Part shown: positions 42,233 to 51,847 of the stretch, piece by piece
Position numbering within the stretch: the stretch's first letter is position 1
How the letters are laid out: each line of letters begins with the position of its first letter
Assembly (NCBI GenBank): GCA_910579935.1
Contig: CAJTVQ010000020.1
Location: forward strand, 3,815 to 67,814
From: an uncultured Lachnospiraceae bacterium
GTDB taxonomy: Bacteria; Bacillota; Clostridia; Lachnospirales; Lachnospiraceae
DNA length: 64,000 bases
Reading direction: 5' to 3'
Made by a program: the position numbers and the translations under genes
The notes under the pieces: model-generated
The model's input: the letters and a program-made list of their open reading frames with translations, nothing else
Databases searched by the model: none
What the model was told of the DNA's origin: nothing

Positions 42233-42438
42233 ACCGTCTTCCCTTCATCTTCATGCCCCCGCATCTGCTGCGGCACGCTCCGGATATTCTACAGAAACCA
42301 TCCCATATACTTTGAATGAAGTATAACACACCCCAACCGGACTGACAAGGAAATTTCCTTTTCTGTGGAGGACGCCCCTGTCGGAGTGGTTTGGCGGGCG
42401 TGTCTGGCGGTTTCTGCTCTTTCCCCGTCAGCCGGACC

Positions 42439-42470
42439 CTGCCGCCGCAAAATCCCTTTGGCCGGAGCGT
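42439..42470 (+). repeat. Dispersed repeat, copy 2
   Basis: The 32-bp copy partner of 31723-31754 (28 of 32 bases equal). It lies in a G/C-rich gene-free stretch (42233-42489) between the YdcF gene and the Bce-type permease. Confidence 0.5.
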
Positions 42471-42489
42471 CCCCCCACCACCGCCAACA

Positions 42490-44532
42490 TCATCCTTCCC
42501 GCCCATTTACAATTCCATAATAAACCCTCGCCGTATACCAATAGCTTAATCCGTACACCGCCACAAACACCAGCGCCATCCCTGCCGCACAGCTTACCAG
42601 CAGCCGTGTATCATAAAAATAAATTGCCCCAAACAGCTTATCCACCATGAACAATCCTGCCGCCGTATGCAGCACTGCCCCAAGCAGGGGAAGATAAAAT
42701 ACCAGCAGGATCTGTTTATGGACCGTCCCGCGGATCTCACTGCTGCTCATCCCCACCTTCTGCATGACTGTAAAATTTTCCTTATCCTCATACCCTTCGG
42801 AAATCTGCTTGTAATACATGATCAAAATAAGACACATGAGGAAAATAAGACTGAACAGCATCCCGATAAACAGGAGTCCTCCCATCATCTCCCGACTGTC
42901 CTGCCGGTTCTGCTGGTTGTCGCTAAATCCCACATAGCCCGGCTGCATACTGCACCAGCTTCCGTATGCTTCCACAAAAGCTGCCTTTGCTTCCGCTTCT
43001 CCGCTTATATTGATCCGAAGCACCCGTTCCTTCCGGTCGTCCAAAAAACCATTTCTATCCTCTATACCGTTCTCCGCCATCCATCTGTCCGCCAGGTCAT
43101 TCCGCACTTCCTCATCCTTAACCAGCAGAAAATATTTTCCGTTCAGACTGTTTGCTCCTGCTTTCGGTGCAATCCGCATTTCGGACAGTTCTTCTTTCAC
43201 TGCCAGTTTTCTTCCCATGAAAACCACTTCATCGTAACCAAAATCCGCTCCCTCCGAATAAATGACCGCCTCTTCTTTTCCCAGGTCCATCGTCCGGTTT
43301 TCCATCCGCTCGTAATCCTCCGCCAAAAGAAGACATACCTGATAATTATCCGCCTGCTGCATTCTGTCGGAGAATTTTGGTACAAAAGTATTTTCCGCTT
43401 TACCGCAGCTAAGGACGATTCTTCTGTAACTTAACTCTTCTTCCTCCTGTAAACCGTATTGTTCTTCCAACTCTCTCCGTTTTTCCTTTGTTTTCTCCTC
43501 CTGAAATTCTTTTTCCGTAAAATACACATCCGCATCAAACGGGTAATTGAAATACAACAGGCCGTCCAGCCCCAGATACAGAGACAAAGTACAAATCAGC
43601 GTTATCATCACCATGGTAGAAAAAATACAGATATTCACAAGACTGGCCGCGTTTTTTTTCATCCGGTTCAGCATACCGGATACCGTTATGAAATTGGACG
43701 GCCGGTAATAAAATCCCTTTCTTTTCTTTAAAAATTTTAAAAGCGCCACACTCCCTGACGTAAATAACAGATAAGTTCCGATGATCACCCAAAATACCGC
43801 CAGGAAGAAATTAGTAAAAATATTGGAATCCATTTTGCTCCCTATGGAAATCCGATATCCCATACCGAGTATCACCACGCCTGCCGCCGTGTAAATTCCA
43901 AGAAAACGCGGTTCCTTCTCCCCTTTTTTCGAACCGGAAAGCAGCTCCGCCGGTCTTGACCTTCCCACCTGCATCAGGTTATAAACTAGATTTACCGCAT
44001 ACACCCAAAAGAAAAATACGGCCGTCTCCGCAAATGCCGCCGGATAAAAAACAAATTCCACCTCCATAGACATTCCCGTCATCCGCAGCAGCACAAGAAA
44101 CATCAATTTCGCCAGCACTGTCCCGCTTATGATTCCCCCAGTCAGAACCACCCCGTAAGTAATGACGGCTTCTGCAAAAAGCAAAAATCCTATGTGCTTT
44201 TTTTCCAATCCGAGGATACTGTACAGCCCGATTTCCTTCTTCCTGCGTTTGATCAGAAAACTGTTGGCATAAAAAAGAAACGGAAGAAGGATGATCCCCA
44301 AAAGCCCCCTGCCGATCCACAGCATAATCCACGCATAAGCGCTTTTGGGCAATATGCTGATCACGTCATTATGAAGTATGGAAGAAAATATAAAATAGGT
44401 AAATACGGAAAATATACCTGCACCAAAATAAGGATAATATACCGTCCCATTGTTCGTCACTCCTTTCCACGCAAACCCGGGAAGAATTTTCCATAATTTT
44501 ACCCGCCGCTCCGTCATTGCTTCCGTCTTCAT
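42490..44532 (-). CDS. Bce-type ABC transporter permease
   Basis: A 680-residue FtsX-family permease of the BceB type. It has about ten membrane spans and a large outer domain of some 200 residues between spans VII and VIII (roughly 340-550), rich in charged residues. These permeases, together with the ATPase, remove or sense peptide antibiotics that bind lipid II cycle intermediates, and pass the signal to the paired kinase. The gene overlaps the ATPase gene by 4 bp. The specific peptide is not predictable from sequence alone. Confidence 0.88.
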   Translation of the reverse strand: MKTEAMTERRVKLWKILPGFAWKGVTNNGTVYYPYFGAGIFSVFTYFIFSSILHNDVISILPKSAYAWIMLWIGRGLLGIILLPFLFYANSFLIKRRKKEIGLYSILGLEKKHIGFLLFAEAVITYGVVLTGGIISGTVLAKLMFLVLLRMTGMSMEVEFVFYPAAFAETAVFFFWVYAVNLVYNLMQVGRSRPAELLSGSKKGEKEPRFLGIYTAAGVVILGMGYRISIGSKMDSNIFTNFFLAVFWVIIGTYLLFTSGSVALLKFLKKRKGFYYRPSNFITVSGMLNRMKKNAASLVNICIFSTMVMITLICTLSLYLGLDGLLYFNYPFDADVYFTEKEFQEEKTKEKRRELEEQYGLQEEEELSYRRIVLSCGKAENTFVPKFSDRMQQADNYQVCLLLAEDYERMENRTMDLGKEEAVIYSEGADFGYDEVVFMGRKLAVKEELSEMRIAPKAGANSLNGKYFLLVKDEEVRNDLADRWMAENGIEDRNGFLDDRKERVLRINISGEAEAKAAFVEAYGSWCSMQPGYVGFSDNQQNRQDSREMMGGLLFIGMLFSLIFLMCLILIMYYKQISEGYEDKENFTVMQKVGMSSSEIRGTVHKQILLVFYLPLLGAVLHTAAGLFMVDKLFGAIYFYDTRLLVSCAAGMALVFVAVYGLSYWYTARVYYGIVNGREG

Positions 44533-45320
44533 TCCGCTGCCTCCTCTCCGCTGACACTATCGTCATATCGATTGGCCGTCAGTACTGTCAGCGCATCCGA
44601 TATCATCTTATACATTTCTTCATCCGACTGTTTTCCCCGGTATATCTGATGAAACACACTGCCATCCTTAATAAAAAGCACCCGCCCCGCATGGCTTGCT
44701 GCCTGTATGCTGTGCGTCACCATTAAAATGGTCTGTCCTTCCCTGTTAATATCCGCAAAAAGTTTCAGCAGCCGGTTGGAAGCTTTGGAATCCAGCGCTC
44801 CCGTAGGCTCATCCGCAAGCACGATTTCCGGTTTGGTGATCAAAGCCCTGCATACCGCCGCCCGCTGCTTCTGTCCGCCCGATACTTCATAAGGATATTT
44901 ATTCAGTAAGTCCGCAATTCCCAATTTGGCCGCCAAAGGTTCCAGCCTCCGTTCCATTTCCCCGTATTCGATACCTGCCAGCACAAGGGGCAGAAAAATA
45001 TTATCCCGCAGCGAAAGACTGTCCAGCAGGTTAAAATCCTGAAATACAAAACCCAGATGTTCCCGCCGGAACGCACATAGTTCCCTCTGCCTGATCTCCG
45101 CCAGATTCCGTCCGTTTAACAGCACCTGTCCGCTGGTGGCTTTATCCAGAGAAGCCAGAATATTCAGCAGCGTCGTCTTGCCGGAACCGGATTCCCCCAT
45201 AATCGCCACATATTCCCCTTCTTCCACCGAAAAATTTACATCGCTGAGCGCCTGTACCTTAACGGCTCCAAGCCGCGCCGTATATATTTTTTTCACATTT
45301 CTTACTTCCAAAAGCGCCAT
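44529..45320 (-). CDS. Bce-type ABC transporter ATPase
   Basis: A 263-residue ATPase with Walker A GESGSGKTTLLNILA, signature VSGGQKQRAAVCRAL and Walker B IVLADEPTGALDSK. It belongs to the LolD/MacB/BceA group and is a little longer at the C-terminus than minimal members. It couples with the permease at 42490. Confidence 0.95.
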   Translation of the reverse strand: MALLEVRNVKKIYTARLGAVKVQALSDVNFSVEEGEYVAIMGESGSGKTTLLNILASLDKATSGQVLLNGRNLAEIRQRELCAFRREHLGFVFQDFNLLDSLSLRDNIFLPLVLAGIEYGEMERRLEPLAAKLGIADLLNKYPYEVSGGQKQRAAVCRALITKPEIVLADEPTGALDSKASNRLLKLFADINREGQTILMVTHSIQAASHAGRVLFIKDGSVFHQIYRGKQSDEEMYKMISDALTVLTANRYDDSVSGEEAAE

Positions 45321-45407
45321 TTTTCAATCATTTCCTTTCCTTATTCCAATCTTCATTCCATTTTTCCGGCCCCTGCCGGATTTTCTTCCCTGCCTGTTTC
45401 TATCATT

Positions 45408-45482
45408 ATTATAAAAAACAGGAAAACACGTCGCCATTTCTTTAGCTTACATTTTCCCGTTTCCATCTTACGTTTTTGTAAG
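45408..45482 (-). promoter_or_regulatory. Promoter of the Bce-type transporter with inverted repeat
   Basis: On the minus strand TATAAT (45408-45413) has no good -35. Upstream an exact inverted repeat CTTAC/GTAAG (45467-45482, 6-bp spacer) and a further CTTAC (45446-45450) are placed as activator sites. This fits promoters switched on by a BceR-type regulator. Confidence 0.5.
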
Positions 45483-45487
45483 GTTGG

Positions 45488-45651
45488 GGTTGTTTTATCA
45501 ATATTAGAAGAGCAAAAGGAAGTAGCAATTAATAGATATGTAGATTTAATGCGGATAAAAGCTCATGAGACAGGTAAAAATAAAGAGCTTGATCACCAAA
45601 TCAAAGTTGCTAAAGTAAAACTGTCCAGTTTTGGCATTGACTATTCAGCAG
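45488..45651 (+). pseudogene. AT-rich gene fragment inserted in the Bce-type module
   Basis: An open stretch without a start of its own reads LEEQKEVAINRYVDLMRIKA, then HETGKNKELDHQIKVAKVKL and SSFGID. It looks like the C-terminal end of a real helical protein, not a shadow, but I cannot name the family. Base composition is more AT-rich than its neighbours. It runs opposite to the module and ends where the kinase stop codon begins (45652). Confidence 0.45.
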
Positions 45652-46773
45652 CTACGGATGACGGGGAAACCCTAAAATCATTTTCGTCCCCTTCCCCTCT
45701 TCCGACTGCACATGTATGTCATGTCCAAGACTGTCCATAATCCGTCTGCTAAGATACAGCCCGATTCCCGTGGACTTCTTATCCATTCTTCCGTTATAGC
45801 CGGTAAATCCCCTTTCAAAAATGCGGGGCAGGTCTTCCGGCCGGATTCCTATTCCGGTATCCTCAATCGCCACATATTCCACCGTTCCCCTGCATTCCCT
45901 GCCGCTGCGGTCCGCGCCATAGATGCGGATTCCTCCCGTCCCCGTATATTTCAGCGCGTTCGCCAGCAGCTGCTCCACTACAAAACCCAGCCACTTCTCA
46001 TCCGTAACCGCTTCACAGTCAAAGTCTTCCAATGCAAACGAAAGTCCGCTTCCAATAAATAGAACACCGTATTTTTTAACTGCCCGTCTGATTATGGCAG
46101 ATATGTCATATTTCTTCAGCAGCATGTCCGCCGACAAACTGTCCAGCCTGGCATAATGCAGCGCCATTTCCGCGTACTGCTCGATCTTAAACAGTTCCTC
46201 CGCCGCCTGTTTCAGATTCTCCTTTTCTTCCGCCCCGGTTTCCTCCCGCATCCCCTGCTGCAGCAGCTTCAGCGCCGCGATCGGCGTCTTGATCTGATGG
46301 ATCCACATCGTGTAATAATCGGCCATATCGGCGGCCTTCCCATCCAATTCGGAAATCAGCCGTCTATTCTCCCACTCCGCCTTCTTCACGATTTCATTAT
46401 ACAGTATATCCGTCAGTCCTTTGGGAACCGGCAGATGGTAATCACTTTCGCCTTCCGACAGCCACGCCGTTTCCAGCTGCCTGCACCTGCGGCAATAAGC
46501 CGGCAGGTCATATAAAACAAATATCAGAACAAAAAAACCGGATATGCGTACGGCGTACAGCATATTTATGACACTTTTGTCATATCCATACAGCCCTGCC
46601 ACGACAAAGTAAACCAAAATGATCAGCATGGTCAAAACCAGCCACGGACTCTTCTCCCTTAAATAACAAAAGAACAGTTGTGCACTGCTCCTTCTATTCT
46701 GCTGCTTCCCATTTTCATTCCGCATCTTCTTTTGAATTTTTGCCGGCATCTTTTTCTCTGTCTGTCCTTCCAT
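45652..46773 (-). CDS. Bce-type sensor histidine kinase
   Basis: A 373-residue intramembrane-sensing kinase. A Lys/Arg-rich head is followed by two membrane spans (about 45-65 and 73-95) with only a few residues outside, so it has no sensor domain of its own. HisKA follows, with the phospho-acceptor in WIHQIKTPIAALKLL, then HATPase with LLANALKYTG, DTGIGIRPEDLPRIF and STGIGLYLSRRI. Kinases of this kind take the signal from the BceAB-like transporter. The response regulator gene lies 41 bp upstream. Confidence 0.92.
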   Translation of the reverse strand: MEGQTEKKMPAKIQKKMRNENGKQQNRRSSAQLFFCYLREKSPWLVLTMLIILVYFVVAGLYGYDKSVINMLYAVRISGFFVLIFVLYDLPAYCRRCRQLETAWLSEGESDYHLPVPKGLTDILYNEIVKKAEWENRRLISELDGKAADMADYYTMWIHQIKTPIAALKLLQQGMREETGAEEKENLKQAAEELFKIEQYAEMALHYARLDSLSADMLLKKYDISAIIRRAVKKYGVLFIGSGLSFALEDFDCEAVTDEKWLGFVVEQLLANALKYTGTGGIRIYGADRSGRECRGTVEYVAIEDTGIGIRPEDLPRIFERGFTGYNGRMDKKSTGIGLYLSRRIMDSLGHDIHVQSEEGKGTKMILGFPRHP

Positions 46774-46814
46774 CGCCCTGCCATCCTTTCAGTCGTCTGA
46801 CCGCCCTGCCGCTT

Positions 46815-47492
46815 TCACAGGCCGCCCAGTTGGTATCCGATTCCTTTCTTTGTCACGATCAGGTTTTCTATGCCTTCACTCTCCAGCTTTTTTCTCAGAC
46901 GGTTCATGTTCACCGTAAGGGTATTATCATCGACAAAACACTCATCATCCCACAGCTTTTTTATAATGGTGTCCCTCGCCACTGTCTCTCCGGCATGTTC
47001 AAACAGCACTTGAAGAATGCGGAATTCATTTTTGGAAAGTTCTGTCTTTCCTCCCTGAAACCCTAAAGACATCTCCGATACATTCAAGATCATTCCCTTA
47101 TACTCCAACAATACGGCCTGATTGTGAAAAGCATAGGTACGCCGAAGCACCGCCTGTACTTTTGCCGCCAGCACCTCCAGGTCAAAAGGCTTCGTAATAA
47201 AATCATCGCCGCCCATGTTGACCGCCATCACCACATTCATATTATCGGATGCCGAGGAAATAAAAATAATCGGAACCTGCGATACTTTTCTTATTTCCCC
47301 GCACCAGTAATATCCGTTATAAAAAGGCAGCCCGATATCCATTAGGACAAGCTGGGGCATAAACCGTCCAAAATCTCCAAGGACATTGCTGAAATCCGTC
47401 ACTGTCCCTACCTCATATCCCCATTTCCCCAAATGCCTGCCGATTTCTCCGGCTATCGTATGATCATCTTCCACGATCAGGATTTTGTACAT
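46815..47492 (-). CDS. OmpR-family response regulator of the Bce-type module
   Basis: A 225-residue regulator. The receiver has MYKILIVEDDHTIAGEI and the acceptor Asp in LVLMDIGLPFYNG. The winged-helix C-domain includes LSKNEFRILQVLFEHAGETV and VDDNTLTVNMNRLRKKLES, typical of the BceR group. It is first in the order regulator, kinase, fragment, ATPase, permease. Confidence 0.93.
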   Translation of the reverse strand: MYKILIVEDDHTIAGEIGRHLGKWGYEVGTVTDFSNVLGDFGRFMPQLVLMDIGLPFYNGYYWCGEIRKVSQVPIIFISSASDNMNVVMAVNMGGDDFITKPFDLEVLAAKVQAVLRRTYAFHNQAVLLEYKGMILNVSEMSLGFQGGKTELSKNEFRILQVLFEHAGETVARDTIIKKLWDDECFVDDNTLTVNMNRLRKKLESEGIENLIVTKKGIGYQLGGL

Positions 47493-47573
47493 CGTTATCC
47501 GCCCTTCCTTTTTCTACCGTCTCCCGCTTATTGGTGCCTTTCCGGCGCCGTCCGGGCCGGGAAAGCATCCGCT

Positions 47574-48815
47574 TTATGATGTGCCGGAAAACTGCTTATA
47601 CATGCGCACGTGATCGCCGATACATTTCCATCCGCCCAACTCACACTTGGCCGTGACGCAGATATATTTCTTTCCGCCCTCATCAATCCCATAGCTGACC
47701 GCGCAGTTTCCCGACTGATTGACATACCCCGTCTTTCCGCAGAGTACTTCGCCTCCCGTATCCTTGTCCTCTATACGCCGCAGAAACCAGTTGGATATCA
47801 GAAGTCCCTCCGGCTCCCTCTGGGTCGGGGACGTCTGATAAGTATGGGCCGCAAGTACACTCCTGCACGTTTCATTGCTGATGGCATTCTCCATAATTAC
47901 AGCCATATCATAAACCGAACAATAATGATCTTCATCATAAAGTCCTACACAATTCGTAAAATGAGCGGACCCTGACAACCCCAATTCATCCAGCTTCTCG
48001 TTCATCATCTTCACAAATGCCTCTTCCGATCCTGCCACATAGATTGCCAGTCCCAGCGCCGCGTCCGCCCCGGAAGGCAGAATTGTGCCATAAAGCAGGT
48101 CCCTTACCGTCACCGTATCCCCTTTTTCAAACCCGGCCACACTGCAGTCATGGACAAAACAATAATCCGTTATATCACCCGTGATCGTAAAAGTATCGTC
48201 CAAATCATCAATATGCTCCACCGCAACCAATAAAGTCAGTACCTTTGTCATCGATGCCGGATTCATCCGCTCCGTTGCATTTCGGCGCATCAGAATATTC
48301 CCCGTATCCACATCAATAAAAATAACATAATTGCTTACAATATCCTCTCCCGGCGACATAGTCTTGTCGGTCGCATGATATTTACCAAGAGGATGTTCGG
48401 GTGCCGGTATATCCTTTCCCTCTCTCTCCGGCGAAGAAGCCTCCGCTGATTCCTGTATGCTCCCGGCCTCCACCTGCCACAACGCCTGAATGGCGGCGTT
48501 ACTGCATATCTCCTGTATTGCACTCTGCATCTTATCTATACTGTTATCCTCCGCACCGCCTGCGGCTTCCTTTCCCGCCGCAGCCATGGAATCCTGCACC
48601 TGCCCTCCTGCCGGACGTCTGCCTATATAGTTCACGCCTGCAATTATTAGTCCCGCTATCAGAACGGCGGCTGCCGGTATCACTATCCGTAAGATTCTGC
48701 GCTGCCGCATCTGCCTGCGTTTCTCCCGCTGCATCCTCTCTCTTCTCTGTGCCCATTGTACCCTGCGCATACCTTCATCATCAAATTGTTCTTCCATAAC
48801 CCCATGCCTTTCCAT
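47574..48815 (-). CDS. D-alanyl-D-alanine carboxypeptidase, membrane anchored
   Basis: Trims the terminal D-Ala from peptidoglycan stem peptides (PBP5-type). A 413-residue protein with a charged Arg-rich cytosolic start, one span (ILRIVIPAAAVLIAGLIIAG), a linker of about 90 residues and a peptidase S11 domain. The motif set is SMTK (in NPASMTKVL) and KTG (in CGKTGYVNQSG), with an SGAD segment at the middle motif place. Anchoring at the N-terminus, not the usual C-terminal amphipathic helix, is typical of many clostridial DacA-like proteins. The start could be 18 bp later (48797). Confidence 0.88.
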   Translation of the reverse strand: MERHGVMEEQFDDEGMRRVQWAQRRERMQREKRRQMRQRRILRIVIPAAAVLIAGLIIAGVNYIGRRPAGGQVQDSMAAAGKEAAGGAEDNSIDKMQSAIQEICSNAAIQALWQVEAGSIQESAEASSPEREGKDIPAPEHPLGKYHATDKTMSPGEDIVSNYVIFIDVDTGNILMRRNATERMNPASMTKVLTLLVAVEHIDDLDDTFTITGDITDYCFVHDCSVAGFEKGDTVTVRDLLYGTILPSGADAALGLAIYVAGSEEAFVKMMNEKLDELGLSGSAHFTNCVGLYDEDHYCSVYDMAVIMENAISNETCRSVLAAHTYQTSPTQREPEGLLISNWFLRRIEDKDTGGEVLCGKTGYVNQSGNCAVSYGIDEGGKKYICVTAKCELGGWKCIGDHVRMYKQFSGTS

Positions 48816-48965
48816 CTTCCTGTACTGCCAAAAGGTAACTTAATGACATTGGTTCAGTTACCCTCGCTGTTACGCCATAAGACCACTTAACCGCGTGGTC
48901 TGATTATAGCATGACGGAAAATGTAACGCAACGTCTTTCATGCCAAAAAATTTCTTTTAACAGTC

Positions 48966-48994
48966 TTGATTCTGTTGTCAAAAGGCGGTAATAT
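48966..48994 (+). promoter_or_regulatory. Hemerythrin gene promoter
   Basis: TTGATT (48966-48971) and TAATAT (48989-48994) with an exact 17-bp spacer, 66 bp before the ATG. Confidence 0.7.
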
Positions 48995-49060
48995 ATAGTT
49001 AAAATTACAAAATATTGTTTATGTCCAAACAAAAGGCTTGGGCAGGAATGGAGGATTTGT

Positions 49061-49462
49061 ATGTATGAGATGAAACCGGAATATTATACGGGAGTTGACT
49101 TTATCGATCAGGAACACGCCAGACTGTTTGAACTGGCAGAAGAAACCCATGAATTATTATATGACAGTCTCCTGGTAGATAAATCAGACAAAATTGTGGA
49201 ACTCATTTCCGAATTGATCAATTATACAAGAACACACTTTACCCATGAAGAAGAATATCAGAAAAGCATCAATTATCCTTACATAACCCAACATGCGGCA
49301 CAGCACCGCCAGTTTGAGGACCGTCTGTCCGAAATTGATTTAAGTTCCATATCGAACGATTATGATGAACAGGATAAGACCGTACAGGAAATTCTGGATT
49401 TTCTGATTGATTGGCTGATTAACCATATTATGCGGGTGGACATGAAATATGTAAACAAATAA
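49061..49462 (+). CDS. Bacteriohemerythrin
   Basis: A 133-residue four-helix protein that binds O2 or NO at a di-iron site. Iron ligands are present in order: His in VDFIDQEHARLFE, His and Glu in THFTHEEEYQ, the HAAQH pair and HIMRVD. In an anaerobe it probably scavenges or senses oxygen. A GGAGG site and its own promoter are present. Confidence 0.92.
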   Translation: MYEMKPEYYTGVDFIDQEHARLFELAEETHELLYDSLLVDKSDKIVELISELINYTRTHFTHEEEYQKSINYPYITQHAAQHRQFEDRLSEIDLSSISNDYDEQDKTVQEILDFLIDWLINHIMRVDMKYVNK

Positions 49463-49492
49463 GAATATCATACGTCTGTCAAAGACATTTAC

Positions 49493-49524
49493 GGAGGATG
49501 CGGCATTTTGATGCCGCATCCTCC
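49493..49524. terminator. Strong hairpin between hemerythrin and the ATPase remnant
   Basis: A perfect 14-bp stem, GGAGGATGCGGCAT and its complement, with a 4-base loop. No T-tract follows in either direction, so it is an unusual terminator or an RNA-stabilising element for the convergent genes. Confidence 0.55.
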
Positions 49525-49541
49525 TGCTCATCGGTACTGAC

Positions 49542-49988
49542 TTATGCAAGGTCCATATGGCCGGCGAACCCCTGGTATTCACTACGGCCGTTTCCGATTA
49601 CAATAAAACGGCAGCGGAAACGTTGGAACGATTCACATATCTCATGATACAATTCCATGGATTCCCGGATTTCGTCCACAATGACTACCGTATCTTCCCT
49701 ATCCTCAAAGTCCGGATGAAACATCCGGAGTGCATCGTACAGCGGATTCTCCGATTTCGGAAACCCGGAAGCAAAGCCCATACCTGCTGCCCCCTTATAA
49801 CATTCCAAAAACTGCTTCCCGCTCATTTCCAGCAAATTGACGGAAATAACCCTGCTGAAATTTTCCTCTGCAAACTTATAGACCATGCACACTCCTCCAT
49901 ACCGTCCGGCTCCTTCTAATTCCAGTACGGAACGGCAATCCTTCTTCCAATCCATAAGTTTTCCATAAATATCACATACAAGATACAT
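49542..49988 (-). CDS. Truncated AAA (DUF4143-type) ATPase remnant
   Basis: A 148-residue product (ATG 49988 behind GGGAG). It resembles the N-terminal part of the large AAA/DUF4143 ATPases common in Lachnospiraceae. The Walker B region is kept (TVVIVDEIRES), as is the segment FSRVISVNLLE. The Walker A place reads LELEGAGRYGGV, where GxxxxGKT is expected, so the lysine is gone and ATP binding is doubtful. The DUF4143 half is missing. A decayed copy that keeps a start and ribosome site, or a small repurposed protein. Confidence 0.55.
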   Translation of the reverse strand: MYLVCDIYGKLMDWKKDCRSVLELEGAGRYGGVCMVYKFAEENFSRVISVNLLEMSGKQFLECYKGAAGMGFASGFPKSENPLYDALRMFHPDFEDREDTVVIVDEIRESMELYHEICESFQRFRCRFIVIGNGRSEYQGFAGHMDLA

Positions 49989-50023
49989 CCTATCGCTCCC
50001 TTCCCACTCCGGTTCTGACCTGC

Positions 50024-51847
50024 TTATGCATAATACTGTGCCTGCGCCTCCCATAATTCTCTGTATAAACCGTCCTGATGCTCCAGTTCTTCATGACTGC
50101 CCCGCTGTACCACCCGTCCTTTATCAAATACCAGAATATCCTGGCAGAATCGGCAGGAAGCCAGCCGGTGGGAAATATAAATCGAGGTTTTATTACCTAC
50201 CATTTTATCGAATCCTGCGTAAACCTCACATTCGGACTCCGGATCCAGTGCGGCAGTGGGCTCATCCATAATGACAAAAGGCGCATCCTTATAAATTGCC
50301 CTTGCGATTGCTATCTTCTGCTTCTCTCCACCGGAAAATGTCACCCCGCTCTCTTCAAATTCTTTTCCCACGCTGGTACGGAGTCCCTCCGGCAGTCTCT
50401 TGTATCGTTCTCCCATCCCTGCTCTTTCCAGTGCGTCTTCGGCGCGAGCGGTATCCACTTCGCAGCCCGATGCCACGTTTTCCCCTAACGGAAAAGAAAA
50501 CACCTGAAAATCCTGGAATACCACGGCAAACAGGTCACAATATTCCTCGTAATCGTATTTGCGGATATCTATGCCGTTTACTTTGATACAGCCTTCTGAC
50601 ACTTCATATAAACGGCAGAGCAGTTTGATGAAAGTCGTTTTTCCGGAACCGTTTTTCCCTACGATCGCCATTTTCTCTCCAATCTCAAACTTCAGGTTCA
50701 GATCCTTTAACACATAGGTTTCACTTCCCGGATAACGGAATGAAACATGGTCAAACTCTACCTGAAAACGTCCATCCTTCCGTTTTTCCACCGGAATCAC
50801 ACCCTCATGCTTACGCTGCGACAAATTCATGTATTCCACATAATCCCCGGCAAAGACCGCATTTCTTTTTAAGCGGTTCAGTAAATATGCCATCCTGCCT
50901 ACCGCATCCGTAAATTTCAGGATGCTGGCAGCATAAGTAACCACGTTGCCGATGCTGATAATTCCTGCGCAGGCAAGTACCCCTGCAAAAACGTAGACCA
51001 AAAACCCGGTCAAAGCAGAGACAGACTGCTGGGTAAATATATCCAACACATTAAAGTGCGCCATCTGGTCTACCGCTTTCTTCATATGAAATGCAATATT
51101 CCCAAATTCTTTCTCATACAGTGTCTGTTGTTTACAGATCCTTAAATCTTTCTGCTTTTCATGTCCCCCGAGAATATCCAGATAATACTTGCTCCTTGCC
51201 TCATGACCGGATATCTGCTTTCTGACCATGGCCACCTTACCGTTAAAATACCCCCCGGCTTTAAATTCTGCCCAGACTAACAGGAGTATCACGGCCAAAA
51301 ACAGTACCGCCATCAGCCAGGAGCCGATAAACCCCTTGGAAACCGCGTGATTGCTCCGAATGAACATCGGAAATACCACAAATACTGCCATGACCACCGT
51401 TACGGTTGCTACCAGTAATTTATTCAGCATACTCAGCACGATCGCCATCAGACTCCAGCCTCCGAATTTCTCTATCCTTTCACGCTTCCCATGAATCTCC
51501 GTATCTTCCAGATATTCATAATCCATCGCCATACTCTTCTTATTTAACGGCAGAGCCTGTATCTCCTGCATATACTCTAACTTCCGGTTAAAAAACATAA
51601 TAACGACACTTTCTACCGCTGCCATCAGGAAAATCCCGCCGACTCCCGCTGCTGCGTAACCGAACAGTTCCTTCATGCCTGCCCCCTCATAAACCGCATC
51701 CACCAGGGTTCCGGTCAGAATCACGGCGACAAAAGGCCTCACCGCCTGAAGCACTGAAAGTAAAACCAGGCTCACCAGCACATCGGTATGTGCTCCTGCC
51801 AGGGCCCCTAAAAGGGCAAATATATTTTTCCAGTCTTTCTTATTCAT
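50024..51847 (-). CDS. ABC exporter half (membrane plus ATPase), second gene
   Basis: A 607-residue type I exporter half-transporter. Six spans (about 20-310) are followed by an ATPase with Walker A IVGKNGSGKTTFIKLLC, signature VTFSGGEKQKIAIARAIY and Walker B PFVIMDEPTAALDPES. The ATG at 51847 overlaps the partner gene by 8 bp; a frame start at 51874 lacks a ribosome site. With the neighbour it should form a heterodimer. Cargo unknown; there is no peptidase domain, so a lantibiotic-type processing exporter is not indicated. Confidence 0.92.
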   Translation of the reverse strand: MNKKDWKNIFALLGALAGAHTDVLVSLVLLSVLQAVRPFVAVILTGTLVDAVYEGAGMKELFGYAAAGVGGIFLMAAVESVVIMFFNRKLEYMQEIQALPLNKKSMAMDYEYLEDTEIHGKRERIEKFGGWSLMAIVLSMLNKLLVATVTVVMAVFVVFPMFIRSNHAVSKGFIGSWLMAVLFLAVILLLVWAEFKAGGYFNGKVAMVRKQISGHEARSKYYLDILGGHEKQKDLRICKQQTLYEKEFGNIAFHMKKAVDQMAHFNVLDIFTQQSVSALTGFLVYVFAGVLACAGIISIGNVVTYAASILKFTDAVGRMAYLLNRLKRNAVFAGDYVEYMNLSQRKHEGVIPVEKRKDGRFQVEFDHVSFRYPGSETYVLKDLNLKFEIGEKMAIVGKNGSGKTTFIKLLCRLYEVSEGCIKVNGIDIRKYDYEEYCDLFAVVFQDFQVFSFPLGENVASGCEVDTARAEDALERAGMGERYKRLPEGLRTSVGKEFEESGVTFSGGEKQKIAIARAIYKDAPFVIMDEPTAALDPESECEVYAGFDKMVGNKTSIYISHRLASCRFCQDILVFDKGRVVQRGSHEELEHQDGLYRELWEAQAQYYA

